Positions 39,707 through 51,865 are shown, counted from the first letter of the stretch. The stretch is DNA of 64,000 nt from Hypoxylon rubiginosum (GCA_902806565.1 CADCXA010000021.1:496001-560000), one strand, 5' to 3'. The notes: generated from the letters alone by a model not told the origin. Numbers and translations: made by a program.

Positions 39707-42385
39707 ATGGGCTCCAAGGACCCCGACGTCGAGCGACGGCGCAGCAAGAATGAGCGTGAGCGAGACCGCGACCGAGACCGCGATAGGGATAGGGACAGAG
39801 AGAAGGATAAAGGACGCACTAAAGGCGACAGGGACAGCCATCTCCATAAATCCCACCGTTCCAAGCATAAGTCTACTGCCGATGGTGATTCCCATACCTC
39901 TTCGCATCGGCGACATCGAACCAAAGAGGAGAAGGAGAGGGACCATGAGAGGAAGACGTCATCAATGAGCGACCTAGTACCCGAATTGTCCAGGACATCC
40001 ATCTCTAGCAGCAGAGTCAGCCTGCCATACCCAAGCTTCAACAAGGCCTACAGCAAGGAAACTTTATACAGCCACGAAGATGTGAGAGCCTCAGCTAATC
40101 CCGCTGATCCACTCACCCCGGATACGACAGACCTCGGTTCTGGCGACATCAGGAGGTCCAAATCCACAGACGATTCGGCCACTAGGAAGAGCGCACAGAA
40201 AGAGAGTCGACCACCTAGCCCTCCCGAGACAGACCTATCGGAAGAGAAGAAAAGGCGCACCAAGGCTTCGAATCTACGATTGAGGGAGGAATATGGGCCC
40301 GGATTAGAAAGATCAAAATCGAGGACATCTGGAATATCTCGATCTAGTTCCAGGAACGATGACAAGTCGAAATTATCTACCAAGTCCAGGGCCTCGAGCC
40401 AGGCCACTACTATCCAATCTCCTCCAGCATATCCGCCTCCTCCGCCCCCGCCGCCCCCTTTACCGCTAGGCGTGAAGATAGTCCACGATGGTGCTTCTAG
40501 TCTCAGTGATAACAAGACAGTGTCAACCGCCACGTCCGTCGCGCCCAAACGGACAGCTTCGTCTAGAATCCCAAGAGTTCCTAGCCCAACTGAGGCCGAA
40601 GACTCGCCAGGTTCTATCCAAGATTCATCGCCAAAAACCCCTACAATCACACCCCAATTCCCACCGCCGCAGAACTTTCCAAATGAGAAGCCCGACCGTA
40701 ATATCGGGCTCGAGGAACAAGAACGTCCCACGCCTACAGCAACTCCGGCAACCGATTTCGGCCCTCCACCTCCGCCGCCTCCGCCGCCTCCCCCCTTGAA
40801 CATTCAAGAAGTTCCCCGAATTGACTATCTTCTACAGCACGGCGGTCTGCTTCATACCGTACCCAAGAACTTTCTATCTGTGATACCACGCCTGAATGGT
40901 ACACGGCCATCGAACCCACCTCTAGCAGGTGCTGAGGCAATATTTGCACCATTTTACAACCTTCTAGATCAATACCAATCCGTGCTCGATAGGCAGGGTT
41001 CGGTTGCGGTTGCCACGGGTCATAAATCAGTGGCGCGTCGTTTGCTTGACCGACTAGAGGATGTATTCTCTAGAGATCTTCCTGCCGAAGGTTGCATGTG
41101 TATCATGTGCGAGAATGCTCCTGAAGACCATCAAGGATTAGGATGGGGCGAGGTTCTTGAGCGAGTAGGTGGCAGGGTAGAATTGCCTTCTTGGCCCCCT
41201 TTCGACATTGCTTCTCTTGGTGCGAACGCAGTTGAGATTGCAACTGATATGCCTGCTCGACCTTCTTCCCCTGTCAAACTAGATCCCGACATTGCGGAGG
41301 AATTTAGGGATCACTATTTGCGGCAGTCTAAGAAGGTCAGATCTGCTGTGGATCGGTGGATGAACAACTGCGCTGAAGCGCCTGCACCGGCACCGTCCGA
41401 AATCGACGATGAGACATTGACCTTCGCCATCTTAACCAACCTTGACCAGGAGGAACGACCGTATTTCAATGCCTTACTGTCCGGCGCCCGGGAACTGCAG
41501 CCTGCTTTGCGAGCGCCTACGCCAATGCGCAAACCAAGGACCGATTTCATGGTCAAGACAGGTTTGGCAATTCAGCGCCTCTACCGCCTATCTCAGGCGC
41601 CTCGTGATGCAGAGACGGCAGTGTTTCTCGTTAAGCATCCTTTCCAGCACGATCTCCTTGCGACTGTCACCGATATAAGCCCCCAAGAATGGGAGATCCT
41701 CATATCGGGCCGCTTTGACGGCTTTCTCTGGTCTGGAGCCGATGCTGAAGCTGCCGCTGACTACCCACTATCCCGAGGTGCCACGCCTGCTAATGGTTTC
41801 ACGTCACCGCGACCACTGTCTCGAGGGCCTAGTATGAATATGCGCCACACACAAGGCCTCGGGGCGTCTCGCAGCACGACGCCCTTTTCTGGTGTATACT
41901 CCCGTGGGGCAACTCCTGCGTCATTTGTGTCGTTATCGTCATCTACTGCGCCTGGTCATAGTCGCCAGCCTGTGTCTTACGACGAGGAGGTGGAAATGGC
42001 TGTCTTGGCCGAGGTAGAGCGGGAAATATACCAAGGCATGGAGTCTCTAGAAGACGCATTCGAAAGACTCCATGAGCGTGCCGAGACTATGCGGAGCGCT
42101 CTCCGTCAGCGCAACAATGCTCTGCTCATGAGCCTGCAGCATCGTCGGGCCGGAAGTATTGATGTCTTGCCGCAATTATCAGGCAATTCGCAGCATTCCG
42201 AGCGACCACCGTGGGCCGTCGGTGACGATGATGGCGTCACGAGCGAAAGCGATTGGGGCGGTGACGATTTCGACATAGCTCCCGAGGATTCGGCAAGCAA
42301 TATCTCCAGCTCGAGACATAGGCGTCCCAAGCGGAGGAACGAAAGAAGGACGCCGGCCCCCATTGAGGAAGAGGAGGAAAACTAG
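39707..42385 (+). CDS. Conserved fungal disordered/polyproline protein, function unknown
   Basis: Single exon, 892 residues. Start at GCCACAATGGGC, a strong context; the frame is open upstream but without another ATG. N-terminus: RD/RE-rich low-complexity region (ERERDRDRDRDRD...), then Ser/Arg-rich disorder, two polyproline tracts (residues about 245-260 and 350-365) that could bind SH3 or profilin-type partners. A folded core from about 370 follows (IPRIDYLLQHGG-like start, VPKNFLSVIPRL, YNLLDQYQSVLDR, LLDRLEDVF). A CMCIMC cluster (C463, C465, C468) precedes WGEVLERVGGRVELPSWPPFD. The later core (ERPYFNALLSGARELQP, GLAIQRLYRLSQAPRDAETAVFLVKHP) and an acidic C-terminus (EEEEEN) follow. I do not recognise a function. 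I have a faint memory of a DNA-glycosylase label on relatives, but see no glycosylase motif and do not use it. Confidence 0.85.
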   Translation: MGSKDPDVERRRSKNERERDRDRDRDRDRDREKDKGRTKGDRDSHLHKSHRSKHKSTADGDSHTSSHRRHRTKEEKERDHERKTSSMSDLVPELSRTSISSSRVSLPYPSFNKAYSKETLYSHEDVRASANPADPLTPDTTDLGSGDIRRSKSTDDSATRKSAQKESRPPSPPETDLSEEKKRRTKASNLRLREEYGPGLERSKSRTSGISRSSSRNDDKSKLSTKSRASSQATTIQSPPAYPPPPPPPPPLPLGVKIVHDGASSLSDNKTVSTATSVAPKRTASSRIPRVPSPTEAEDSPGSIQDSSPKTPTITPQFPPPQNFPNEKPDRNIGLEEQERPTPTATPATDFGPPPPPPPPPPPLNIQEVPRIDYLLQHGGLLHTVPKNFLSVIPRLNGTRPSNPPLAGAEAIFAPFYNLLDQYQSVLDRQGSVAVATGHKSVARRLLDRLEDVFSRDLPAEGCMCIMCENAPEDHQGLGWGEVLERVGGRVELPSWPPFDIASLGANAVEIATDMPARPSSPVKLDPDIAEEFRDHYLRQSKKVRSAVDRWMNNCAEAPAPAPSEIDDETLTFAILTNLDQEERPYFNALLSGARELQPALRAPTPMRKPRTDFMVKTGLAIQRLYRLSQAPRDAETAVFLVKHPFQHDLLATVTDISPQEWEILISGRFDGFLWSGADAEAAADYPLSRGATPANGFTSPRPLSRGPSMNMRHTQGLGASRSTTPFSGVYSRGATPASFVSLSSSTAPGHSRQPVSYDEEVEMAVLAEVEREIYQGMESLEDAFERLHERAETMRSALRQRNNALLMSLQHRRAGSIDVLPQLSGNSQHSERPPWAVGDDDGVTSESDWGGDDFDIAPEDSASNISSSRHRRPKRRNERRTPAPIEEEEEN

Positions 42386-44001
42386 GGGCTTGATCATCCA
42401 GATTGTCATTCCTCTAGGCGCACTAAGCATTGTATTTGCCTTACTCCTTCACGACCGTCACGATCTAAAACCGCGGATACCATTCCAAATCATGTATTCT
42501 TGCTTTTTGCTACTTTTTGCGTTGCATTCAGGCCAAACGAACCCGTTGGCCCACCATTTGGTCAGTCCTGAATATTCGGCAGGATAACCAAGATACTAAG
42601 TGTGAGAGAAGAAAAATCTCTGACGGGTCGGTTCTTGGAGCTGGATTTGCTTGAAGGTGCCTATTGGCCTGCCTTCGTCTCTTGTCATCTTATTATACAT
42701 CCATCCGTAACATGTGCATAGGGCCGGAGTTTGCACGTTAGGTAGTCTTTTCGCATTGAAGAGGGATACCAGTATTTCCCCTCGTTCCTTCGATCTATAT
42801 TTCAAGAAGGACTAGTTGCGAGGCTTTAGTCAATGCGACCATTAATCGGATCATGAGATCGTCATTTATATGCGTGTTTGAAAGAGCGTTGCCATTGAGT
42901 GCTATTCTAGATCTTGTAAACTGTTTCTCTAGGAACTCCCTATTCCCCCCTTTTCCAGAGTTCGACAGCGGTAGGACCTTGAATACTATAAACAATGGCT
43001 GTCGGATATATGGATATTCATATCGGGTCCGTACAAGGCTTCCTAACGTAATAGTCTTCTATCCGAAGTTTGTCTGACGATACAAACCGTTGCACGAAGT
43101 AAAACTATGGAGTATCACGGGCCTACGTCGAAGGCATCCCTTGCGTCACTCGCCCCTCTCACGCCAGCCAAAGACATGCGGATGCGGTGAGATGTTAGGA
43201 TGTTGAACAGACGGATGAGCCAATCGGGAGGCGGCTATAAGCACTGGGCGTTCTGTGGAGATTGCTCGCCCATGTATCGGTTCCAGCAGGCAATGGAACC
43301 TAGGGGCCATTGCGAAGACTCAAGATTCTGTCAAGATATATTATCATACCAGACTGACCGAGTAGTGTAGCAGCGTAGTATTTTTATCTATGTATTCAGT
43401 AGTATCTAATGGACGAAATGCTCCGATACCTTATCGAGAGTTTGGGCTCAATAAGCTTCTCTTCTTCCTTTTTTTCGGGCCTTGCAGCCCAGGATATGCA
43501 TGTCTCAAGGATTCCCGATACGTAGCGAATTATGGACCCTGGCAAAAGTGAATTAAATAAGTTGACTGGCTGACATGGCAGTGACACATCGACTTGCCAA
43601 AGCGCCTAGACCCTTTTTTCAGAACTTGTTTGACACTTGGACAGTTCCAAGGTTGGTTTCTATGTACCTAGATATGTACACCTTCTCTAGAGAGCACTCC
43701 ATTGTTAATAACTTGACAAGAGGTGTATTAGTGACAGTTCACTGATAGAATCATATGAAAATGTTATCAACAGCACCGTTACGTATTTGGTGCGTATTAT
43801 TAGTACATGTAGGTACATAAGACAGGTGGACTAGACGTAGCCAAGCAAAACGTGGGGTGTGATCCGACTTCCCGTTATGGGCTAGGTGCACCAATGAAAA
43901 CACCACGAACAGCTTTTGGCTCCTGGGACTACATAGTAGCCCTGTCCGGGCTGTCTGAGCTTGTCTGTGCCCCTGTCAGGCCCTGATCAAAGCGGCTTAG
44001 G

Positions 44002-44041
44002 CAGACACCTAGATTGCCAGACACCTGGATTGCCAGACACC
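44002..44041. repeat. 16-bp tandem repeat
   Basis: CAGACACCTAGATTGC, CAGACACCTGGATTGC and a partial CAGACACC in tandem. Confidence 0.8.
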
Positions 44042-44427
44042 CTTGACACCCAAACACCTAGAGCTCCACTACTATAGCTCTCCACTATAGATCCAATTAG
44101 AGATCCAATGGAACTCGCGATACGGAGCACGGAAGTTGCGGGAGTTATGTCTTTTTCCCATGTCAATACCCGATACCGACAAAGAATAATAACAGTAGCC
44201 ACAAGTTTCGGAAACATTGCCGGTCTTGCTTACCTTAAAAAGTGTATCGATAAAGTTGTATTATGTAGCGGGAACGGCTTAAAATAATTCATGTCCTTTT
44301 CATCATCACTCTCTGTCCCCCTGTCGCTTTTCCGTGATCCATACATCCTGACATCCCGACATCCCATTTGCCCTTCACGCAGTTTGCGACCGCGATACCT
44401 AGGTCCTACAGTACGTAGTTGATCCAG

Positions 44428-44463
44428 GCCTCTGCCTCTGCCTCTGCCTCTGCCTCTGCCTCT
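44428..44463. repeat. GCCTCT hexanucleotide repeat, six units
   Basis: Six perfect GCCTCT units about 340 bp upstream of the TRP-like start codon. Six-base period, so it would keep frame if transcribed and translated, but no ORF uses it. Confidence 0.85.
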
Positions 44464-44774
44464 GCGCCTGCGAGCTATCTGGGCTTGTCCTACACGTCGT
44501 TCTTTATCATTGGTTTACCAACGGCCTACGTACCAAGGTAGCTACAAGTCTATTGGACGGGATAATCTATCACTTGCAACTACACACGTAACACGGTACC
44601 CGACGGCATTTCTCACCACTATTTCCGGCCAAGACATATACCTCGTTACCCATGAACGTAGCGATCCGCCGTATTTCTAATATTCGTTCTCGCCAGCCAG
44701 ACCACTAATACTAGCGACATTCAAGAAATCTTCGATAGTCGCCCTCGTCTAGTACACCCGCTGTGTTTTCGTCC

Positions 44775-44813
44775 ATGGCCCTTCGAGGGTATATCTCGTT
44801 GCGAAGATGCTAG
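44775..44813 (+). promoter_or_regulatory. Upstream ORF overlapping the TRP-like start codon
   Basis: ATG in a strong CCATGG context opens a 12-codon frame (MALRGYISLRRC) whose TAG lies 4 bases inside the main ORF (ATGCTAG: main ATG 44807, uORF stop 44811-44813). Such overlap can limit or couple translation of the main ORF. Relevant only if transcription starts upstream of 44775, which is not shown here. Confidence 0.45.
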
Positions 44814-47680
44814 TCCATCGCCTGTTCCGTACACTAATACTTCCAGCCCTCGGTGGCTTAATCCTAATACCGACATCACACGCTAAAGATACGCAATATA
44901 TAACTGGCACGAGTCTTGACGGGGTCACCAACAAAGACCTAGCGCTTGACAGGACACCGGCGCTATACACAGGCGACTTTGGAGATTGTCTCGGTGGGCA
45001 GAGCTTACTGAACGTCACCAAATTCGACGCCGCATTCTACTACGACAACTCGACCATCCTATTCCATCTCGATGGCACTACAAATATACGCAATGAAAGC
45101 GTTATGCGTGAGTTGGCCCGACCTCTTTTCTGCAGAGGCGTTAGACTAACTGTTTGGCTAGTGTATATATCTGTCGAGGCCTACGGAGAAAGCAGGTTCT
45201 CCATGACAGTAAATCCATGCAGTGTGAACATCTACAGGTACCCGCTATCCCAATTAGGAATATACATGTCTTTTACTCATATCTAAACCAGCATGTGTCC
45301 CTTGAACGCTACGCTGCCTATTGAGGCGTACGCCTTATTCCAGATCGGCCCGCAGCAGGTCTCCGGAATTCCGCAAATCGCCTACGAGGTTCCCGACCTC
45401 GAAGGGTTTGCGAGGATCCAAATCTTTGCCAACTCGAGCCAGACTGAGATTGGATGTTTCCAAGCAGTTATGAAGAATGGTCATTCCTTTTCTCAGCCTG
45501 CGTCGATTAGCACTGTGTTAGGTGTTTTCACTATCGTGGCCATCATCGCCTCCTTTGCCACAGCAGCTTATGGTGTGAGCATACCCCATATGAGGAGCCA
45601 TTACGCCCATTCGTTATCTGTCCTCGTCGTATTCGAGACTTTCCAGTCGATATTCTATTCTGGCGCATTGTCTCTGCCTTGGCCCAGTGTACTTCCGGCT
45701 TGGTGGAGCAACTTTGCGTGGTCAGCCGGTTTGGTTCCAAGCGTAAATGTTGTGCGCTCAATAAATCCCTTCGTCGGCGTTAGCGGCAACGCAAGCCAGG
45801 TTGGAGGAGCTGGTTCGACGGTCATCAACAACCAGGGAGGACTGACTCAACAAATCTACGGCCGCTCGCTGGCATCGGATATTACAAACGAGCTCTATAA
45901 ACGAACACCAGAAAGTGTGAAAGACGCTATGGGCATGTTGGCAAAGAGGCAGCCTTATGATCCCAATAATCCGTACGACTACAACTGGAACGGTGATCCA
46001 GTGCAGCCGGGAATGCCCCTACCAGGGGATTGGACCGGATTCGCAGGTGAACTATCCGCCTTGAGCATCCCGGCTCCGAATGCATTCACCCTCGCATTGA
46101 TATGGCTATTCGTCGTTCTAGGTCTCGTCATTGTTCTATTGGTGGCCTTCAAGTATTCCCTCGAAGGTTTGGTGAAGTTGAAGTGGATTAAACAGGATCG
46201 CCTAGAGTACTTCCGGTCTCATTGGACAGGATACCTGAGCCTTGCCGTTCTGAGAACGCTGTTTATTGCGTTCTTCTCCCTGACTACCTTGGCCATGTTC
46301 CAGTTCGCTATTCATGGCTCGGCCGGGCCAACCGCAATCGCCGCCATTGTCTTCATTATCTTTATGGTCGGTGTTGGTGGCTTGGTCTTATATGCGCTAC
46401 ACTTTCGGTTGCGTTTTAGTAGGTTCTCCGTCGATCCCGATCGCATCCTACTACGCCGAGGCAAGATTATGGGGTTCATCCCCTGTGTTATACCGATACG
46501 TCTCAGCCAGCTGAAGGAGGAAGAGCTGGGAGAGAAGCCAACTGGTTCCTTGCCATTTGTCCGATGGCACTTTGTCGACAATGATGCCAATAGGAAGAAC
46601 GTCCACCAAGATGAGCCTTACGTCAAACGGTTCGGTTGGTTGTCTGCACGTTATCGACTGTCGAGGTGGTGGTTTTTCGCCCTCTGGTTAACATATCAGT
46701 TCGTTCGAGGATGCTTCCTTGGGGGTGCTTCTGGCAGCCCGCTTGCGCAGGTGTTCGGCCTATTCATTGTCGACATTCTTGCGCTTGTCATTATCGCAGC
46801 ACTCAATCCTTACGAAGGCCAACGCAATACAGCTCTGGCGGTTTGGTTGCTGGCAATTTCTCGAGTGGTAACTACCGGCCTCTCGATCGCTTTCCTCCCC
46901 GATTTCAATTTAAATCGCATAGTAGTGACCGTGATTGGGGTCGTCATTATCGTCATTCAGTGCCTTCTCACCATTGCGTTGATGATTCTAATAGTCCTTG
47001 GCGGCATCTCTTCGTGGATGTCACTATCTCGGAACCGCGAGTATTTCAGTTCTCAAAGGCTCGAGGGTGTCCGAATTCAATATTTCGAGCATATTGCACG
47101 ACGGGCTACCGATGAGCCTCCGCCGCAGAAGCCTAAATCGGAACCCGAGAATGAATCATCAGACAAATTTCCAGAGCTTGCGAAAGAGCCGTACTTTACA
47201 GTAACGTCGGTTCGACGGGCTCCGAAGATCGAAGATGAGGATGACGACTACTTGGCGGAAATGAATCCGCCTCCCATTCCCGTTGTCACGTTTGCTCCTA
47301 GTTCTGCGAAGGGGAGAAGCCGCACTGCTAGCCTCAGTTCGCGGCACTCGGTCAGTAGTCTACCTCGCGCGGCCCGGGTGCATCGTGCGTCGTGGAGCTC
47401 CAAAGACTTCTCGCAGTGGCAGGCGGAGCAGGATCGGACCAATCCTACCCTGGCGCGACGAATGAGCGGTGGCCCAGGCCATATTCGGACCAACTCGATG
47501 AAGATGACAAGCGGTTTACGAGGCCAAGTTTCGATGAGCAGTCTACGAACTGGGACACCAGTACCCGGTAGTCGGCCAATGACTCCAACGAAAGAAGTAG
47601 TTGAAAAGGAGTCGGAGCTGGACCAGGTCAAGGAGACGGACAAAGAGACCGATAAGAGTAGTCCAGACGATTCTCTATAG
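44807..47680 (+). CDS. FLC/TRP-like membrane protein (ML-like + TRP domain)
   Basis: Exons 44807-45107, 45162-45237, 45292-47680; 921 residues. Signal peptide (to about residue 26, SHA/KD), then a luminal/extracellular ML-like domain with cysteines and N-glycosylation sites (NVTKF, NSTILF, NESVM). From about residue 198 comes a run of hydrophobic segments (VLGVFTIVAIIASFATAAYG, AFTLALIWLFVVLGLVIVLLVAF, LAVLRTLFIAFFSLTTLAMF, AIAAIVFIIFMVGVGGLVLYAL and more) forming the TRP-like channel domain. A basic/Ser-rich cytoplasmic tail starts near residue 700. This is the fungal FLC/TRP family, implicated in calcium homeostasis, FAD transport to the ER and wall integrity; which activity applies here is not decided. 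Both introns are 54 bases; the joins restore NESVM-LYISVEAYG and VNIYS-MCPLNATLPIE. Convergent with the SSK1 gene. Confidence 0.9.
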
Positions 47681-48912
47681 TCGTGGGAGTCGTCGGACAA
47701 CTCTAGGGTGGCACTCATTAAATAATGACTCGATACGAATAATGGTCACTTTTCCCCCCTTCTTTTTAGCTTTTAAACTACTATACCCCATACGCGTCTC
47801 GTCGTCTCGTTTCGGCAGTATTCCCGGTGGGCTGTCTCTTCGCACTTTTAGATCAGAGCATTGGGATGGCGTTTGGTTTTGCATGACAACAGGGATAGAT
47901 ATTGACAAAGGGGCATTTTCGAGCAGGATAACGCTAGGAAGGGTGCCAATATTTCAAAATCGCTACAGCTTAGGTGTCAGCACCTACCTAGATACTTGAA
48001 ATTGTTAGGCTACTAGGCCGGCTCGAGAACCTTTGGATACCATCCTAATATAATATAGAAATTAACGAGCTGTCTATTGATGTGAGGTTTAATGTCCTAC
48101 CCACTTCATGGCTTGTCAGCTCCAGTGGTTGGTAACGATATATATCATATGCTTTGCGTAGATGAATGCTTCAAGGTAGGTATTTGTGAGAAATAGGAGG
48201 CTTGATCCAGCCTAGCCTAACCAGAGAGCAACACAAGATGGGTAGTCCGCTAGATGTATAGCAGACCAAATGTAACATTCGTCCTCTCGAAGCCCTCCAT
48301 TCACATAGGAACAAGACGCACTCAATCAGTCTAGCAAAGGAGTGGCGGGAAGGGGGTATACTAGGCGTCAAGCCAGCAAAATATGACTGGACAGGCAAAG
48401 CAAGATGCTCACAAGACAGACATTATAACATCGTCACCCACACACCAAGAACACTGGCAGGACGAGGAATCGGAGAGAAGAATTCGAGATAGTCAATACT
48501 TTTGTGTGCACGTAAAAATATGTGGTATCATTCTGAACAGGTATCGCCGCCGCCCTTCCGTTTTTCGCCAAGTTCGTGTTTCCAATGTCTGTTTTCCCTT
48601 GTTGCCTTGCCGCCTCGCCCATCGTAAATTGGTTCCGCGCCGGTGCCCACGGCACTAAATGAATAATAGATGATCCCGTAAGAAAAAAAAAGAAGAGGCA
48701 AGGGTCGTTTCCATGCGAAGGCGCTCGAGGCCTCCGTACCCTTTCGATATTAGGTAGGCAAGTAGATTGTAAAAAGGTCTCTGTATTTAAGGAACAATAC
48801 AGAGAAAAGAAAAAGATAGTTTGAGCCAACGTCCTCCCCATCCCCCTTATTTCCTAGCGTCCCACTGGAACGAACCCTGGATGATGAAAAATATGCGATT
48901 CGTCCCGGATCT
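47681..48912. other. Intergenic between convergent TRP-like and SSK1 genes
   Basis: No gene seen. Shared 3' flank of two tail-to-tail genes; AT-rich patches near 48,035-48,065 and 48,130-48,150. Short open frames on both strands show no coding character. Confidence 0.55.
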
Positions 48913-51565
48913 TTACGCGGCGGCAGTCATGGAAAGTCGGTTCTTCTTCGGCATCTTGGCCCCCTTGCTCGTGCTGGCCTTCTTGATGTCGTCCTCCTGG
49001 GCCTTCTGGGAGAAGTCTTTCCACTTCCTCCACCCGTCGAAGTCGATCAGGGCCTGCATGCAGCCCCACTCCATCACCTTGCGCTCGAGCCACACGAAGT
49101 TGACGGGCTACAGTAAATCCCCCTTGTTAGTAGACTAGATCACAATGATGATGATGATGATGGATCAAACCGCAAATAAGATCGTTCTGGGAAAGACTTA
49201 CCTTGGTAAGGAAATCGTTACAGCCGGCCGCCAAGGCTTCGTGCCTGTCGCTCTGCAGCGAGCTCGCCGTCAGCGCCACGATGATGACCGGGCTCTTGAA
49301 CATTTCCGTGTTGACCAGCTTGTCCTCCTCTGCCGGTTCCGCCTTGACCTCGTCGGGAGGGCTGCTGGCGGACGACGAGAAGACGCCGATGGAGTTGACC
49401 TTCTCTATCCGCCGAATCTCGCGGGTGGCCTCGAGACCGCTCATGACAGGCAGCTGGATGTCCATCAGAACTAAATGAAACCCACCGGCACGCCACTTGT
49501 TCACCGCTTCCCTGCCGTTCATGGCCGTCTGCCACCGGACCTTTAATCGCTTGACGAACGCCTCCAACAGCTTCAGATTGATGATGTTGTCTTCCACGAT
49601 CAGGACGTTGATGGGCGGGACGGCCCCGTTCAACATGCCCGGCGGTAGCGACGGGTGTTCGATGGGCTTCTTGTTCTTCTTCGGCCGGTTGATGGGTCGG
49701 GGCGAAGATACGCGCGGGGGCGGGGTGGCGGTGCGCTCCGGGACGGGGGGTGTCGGTATCGACGGAGCGGGGGGTGGGTGGTTGGATTGTTCTGAAGATG
49801 CACCTGAATGAGTCCTTGAACGCGGTTGTCTTGGGTAGGTGTGCTGCATACCGGTGGGCGGAACTCCCGTCTGCGAAGCGTGGGTATTGGCGACTGTGGA
49901 AACCGGCGACGCAGTATGCATCCTTTGTATCTTGGGTCTCGCTCCTAGTCGCCTCGTGCCGCCGGGCGACGGTAACGGCGGTAGCTGGCCTCCGTTTATG
50001 ATGGTCAAAGACGGCGGGAAGTGGAGCTGATGGGTGCCGTTCAGGTTCAGAGCCGTCCCGGAAGAGGCGTTGGCGTGTTGAGCAGCGGGCGGGTACGGCG
50101 GGAAGTAGTCGGTCCCTGATTCGTGTGGCCGGTCGTCGCTATAGTACCTGGGGTTGGGAGAAGCTTTGGGAGTTCGGCGGCTGGGTATGTCGATCAACAG
50201 GGCATCGTCGACGGACTGGCCACCGGGGTAATAGGCATCCAACGTCCTGCCCATAGGTTCGTCAGGTTGCAATTGTCGGCTCGCCTGCTGCTCTCGGTCG
50301 CATATCCGAAGGGTCAGGTCCGGGGCATCGTAATTGCGTCCAAGAGAGTTGGCATATTTTCGTAGAATCATTTCGCGAACGTCGTCGACCAGGTCATCTT
50401 CATTTATCGTTATCAGCGTGGGAGAGGCCAAGGGCCTTTTGACCCAGACCTTCCTCGTCACCATATTTCCACTTATAGGTAGCAATTGATCTGGTTCACC
50501 TGAGCCTTCGGCAGCATAGGCTGTATTAAGTAGAGTTTTGATCAGTGCGGTTTGGCGATTCGGCAGGATGCTCTGTCGTCTCGGTGGGCCTGTAGGTCGG
50601 GAGAAGGACGCCGAGGGGCTAAGGGCGCGGCCGGCGGATGGAGGCCTGCGAAGATGGTCGTCGGGGTTGTCGTCGTGATGATGGTCTAGGGCGGACGGTT
50701 TGAGTTGATGGAGAAGAGAGTGAGGGATCAAAGCAGAGGTAGCGGGGCGATGCTCGCGAATGCTAGGAAGTGGTGTGGCGGCGGGTAGGTTGGTATCGGG
50801 ACCTGTAGTTAGTAAAGTTGGCGAAGTTGGCGAAGTTGGCGAGGTGGGCGAGCCGGGTGTGGTGACGGCGGGAAGTAGTGGTAGCGTTGAATGGATTGAA
50901 AGATGTAGATCGTTGCCGGAGTTGGTGATAGACTTGGACTTTGTAGTGGTGGTGGTGGTGGTGGTGTTGGTGGTGGGAGTAGTGGGAGATGTGGCTGATA
51001 CGGATATGAGAGTTGATGGGGTCAAGTTGTTGGCTTTTAGAGCATTTCCATCTCCATTTTCATTTTTAGATCTTGGAGAGTTGCCGACTCGGTCTAGTTG
51101 CTCTAGCTCCGGTGGAACCGTCTCAACTTGACCGACTTGACCACCCTCGCCCTCACCATCTACCTCACCATCTACCTCACCATCTACCTCGTCCTTATTC
51201 TCCTTCTCGGTCTTGGTCTTAGTCTTAGTCTTAGTCTCGGTCTCAGTCTTATTAGTCTTGCTCCCGTTCTTGCTCTCGGCTTTGGCATTTTCCACATGTC
51301 TCGGTGGACTGTTATTCGATCCTTTAGCCTTGGTCACGGAGCCGTAGCCGGGTTTATCCTTAGCGACCTGACCTCTATCATCCGCATCGTTCTCTTCGCC
51401 GGCTGCTGTACTTAACGATACCGCATACCCGGTAGTCGAGGATTGGGTATGCGTACTGCTAGAAGTCCTGTCGCGGCCAGAATCCTGCTTGTCCGAGTTG
51501 AGCGAAGGGACGGCGCTGTGTCTTCGCAGGAGTTTGGCCTTGATTCGGGCTTTGAGATCACCCAT
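48913..51565 (-). CDS. SSK1: SSK1-type response regulator of the HOG stress pathway
   Basis: Two exons on the minus strand, 51565-49202 and 49107-48913 (intron 49108-49201, GTAAGT...TAG); 852 residues. The N-terminal 640 residues are mostly disordered (Lys-Thr-Glu repeats, VDGE repeats, poly-Thr, SPT repeats). The receiver domain starts near residue 651 (PINVLIVEDNIINLKLLEAF); the phospho-acceptor aspartate is about D702 (VLMDIQLPVMSG), with T in IVALTASS and K in LTK. A roughly 35-residue acidic/Ser insertion sits before that T-containing strand. Exon 2 supplies the conserved end PVNFVWLERKVMEWGCMQALIDFDGW. In yeast, unphosphorylated Ssk1 activates the Ssk2/Ssk22 MAPKKKs; the Neurospora equivalent is RRG-1. 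ATG chosen because MGDLKARIKAKLLRRHS is the conserved N-terminus of fungal orthologues. Confidence 0.95.
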
Positions 51566-51865
51566 CTGGCCTGCTACCGTGCAAATTCATGGGGGAAATT
51601 ATACGCAGCTGCAGTACGGGATTGGAGCTGTGAAAGGGAGATGGAAATAAGGGAGGTATTCAATTCGAGCTGACTCGAGCCCCCTATATTAATAAATGCA
51701 ACTGTACAAGAACGAAACGGACAAGGGAGAGGGCATTAAAAAAATAGAAACCCAGAAAAAAAACAAAACAGAGTAGGACGTGCAGCGAGGCCGAAGGAGT
51801 CGGGAGTCGTCGAATTGCGCTCGTTTACATGCCGGGTTACGGATGGATAGCCAATATAAATTATA

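Larger units (their letters stand above)
42386..44806. other. Long intergenic region with short tandem repeats
   Basis: No supported gene. Contains a 16-bp repeat (44002-44041), a GCCTCT hexanucleotide array (44428-44463) and TACCTAGGT near 44397. The last 500 bp is the promoter/leader of the TRP-like gene, including a short upstream ORF. Confidence 0.55.

Noticed and set aside
40048..40803. Gly-rich 251-codon minus-strand frame
   Set aside because: Antisense reading of the polyproline tracts (CCN read as GGN).
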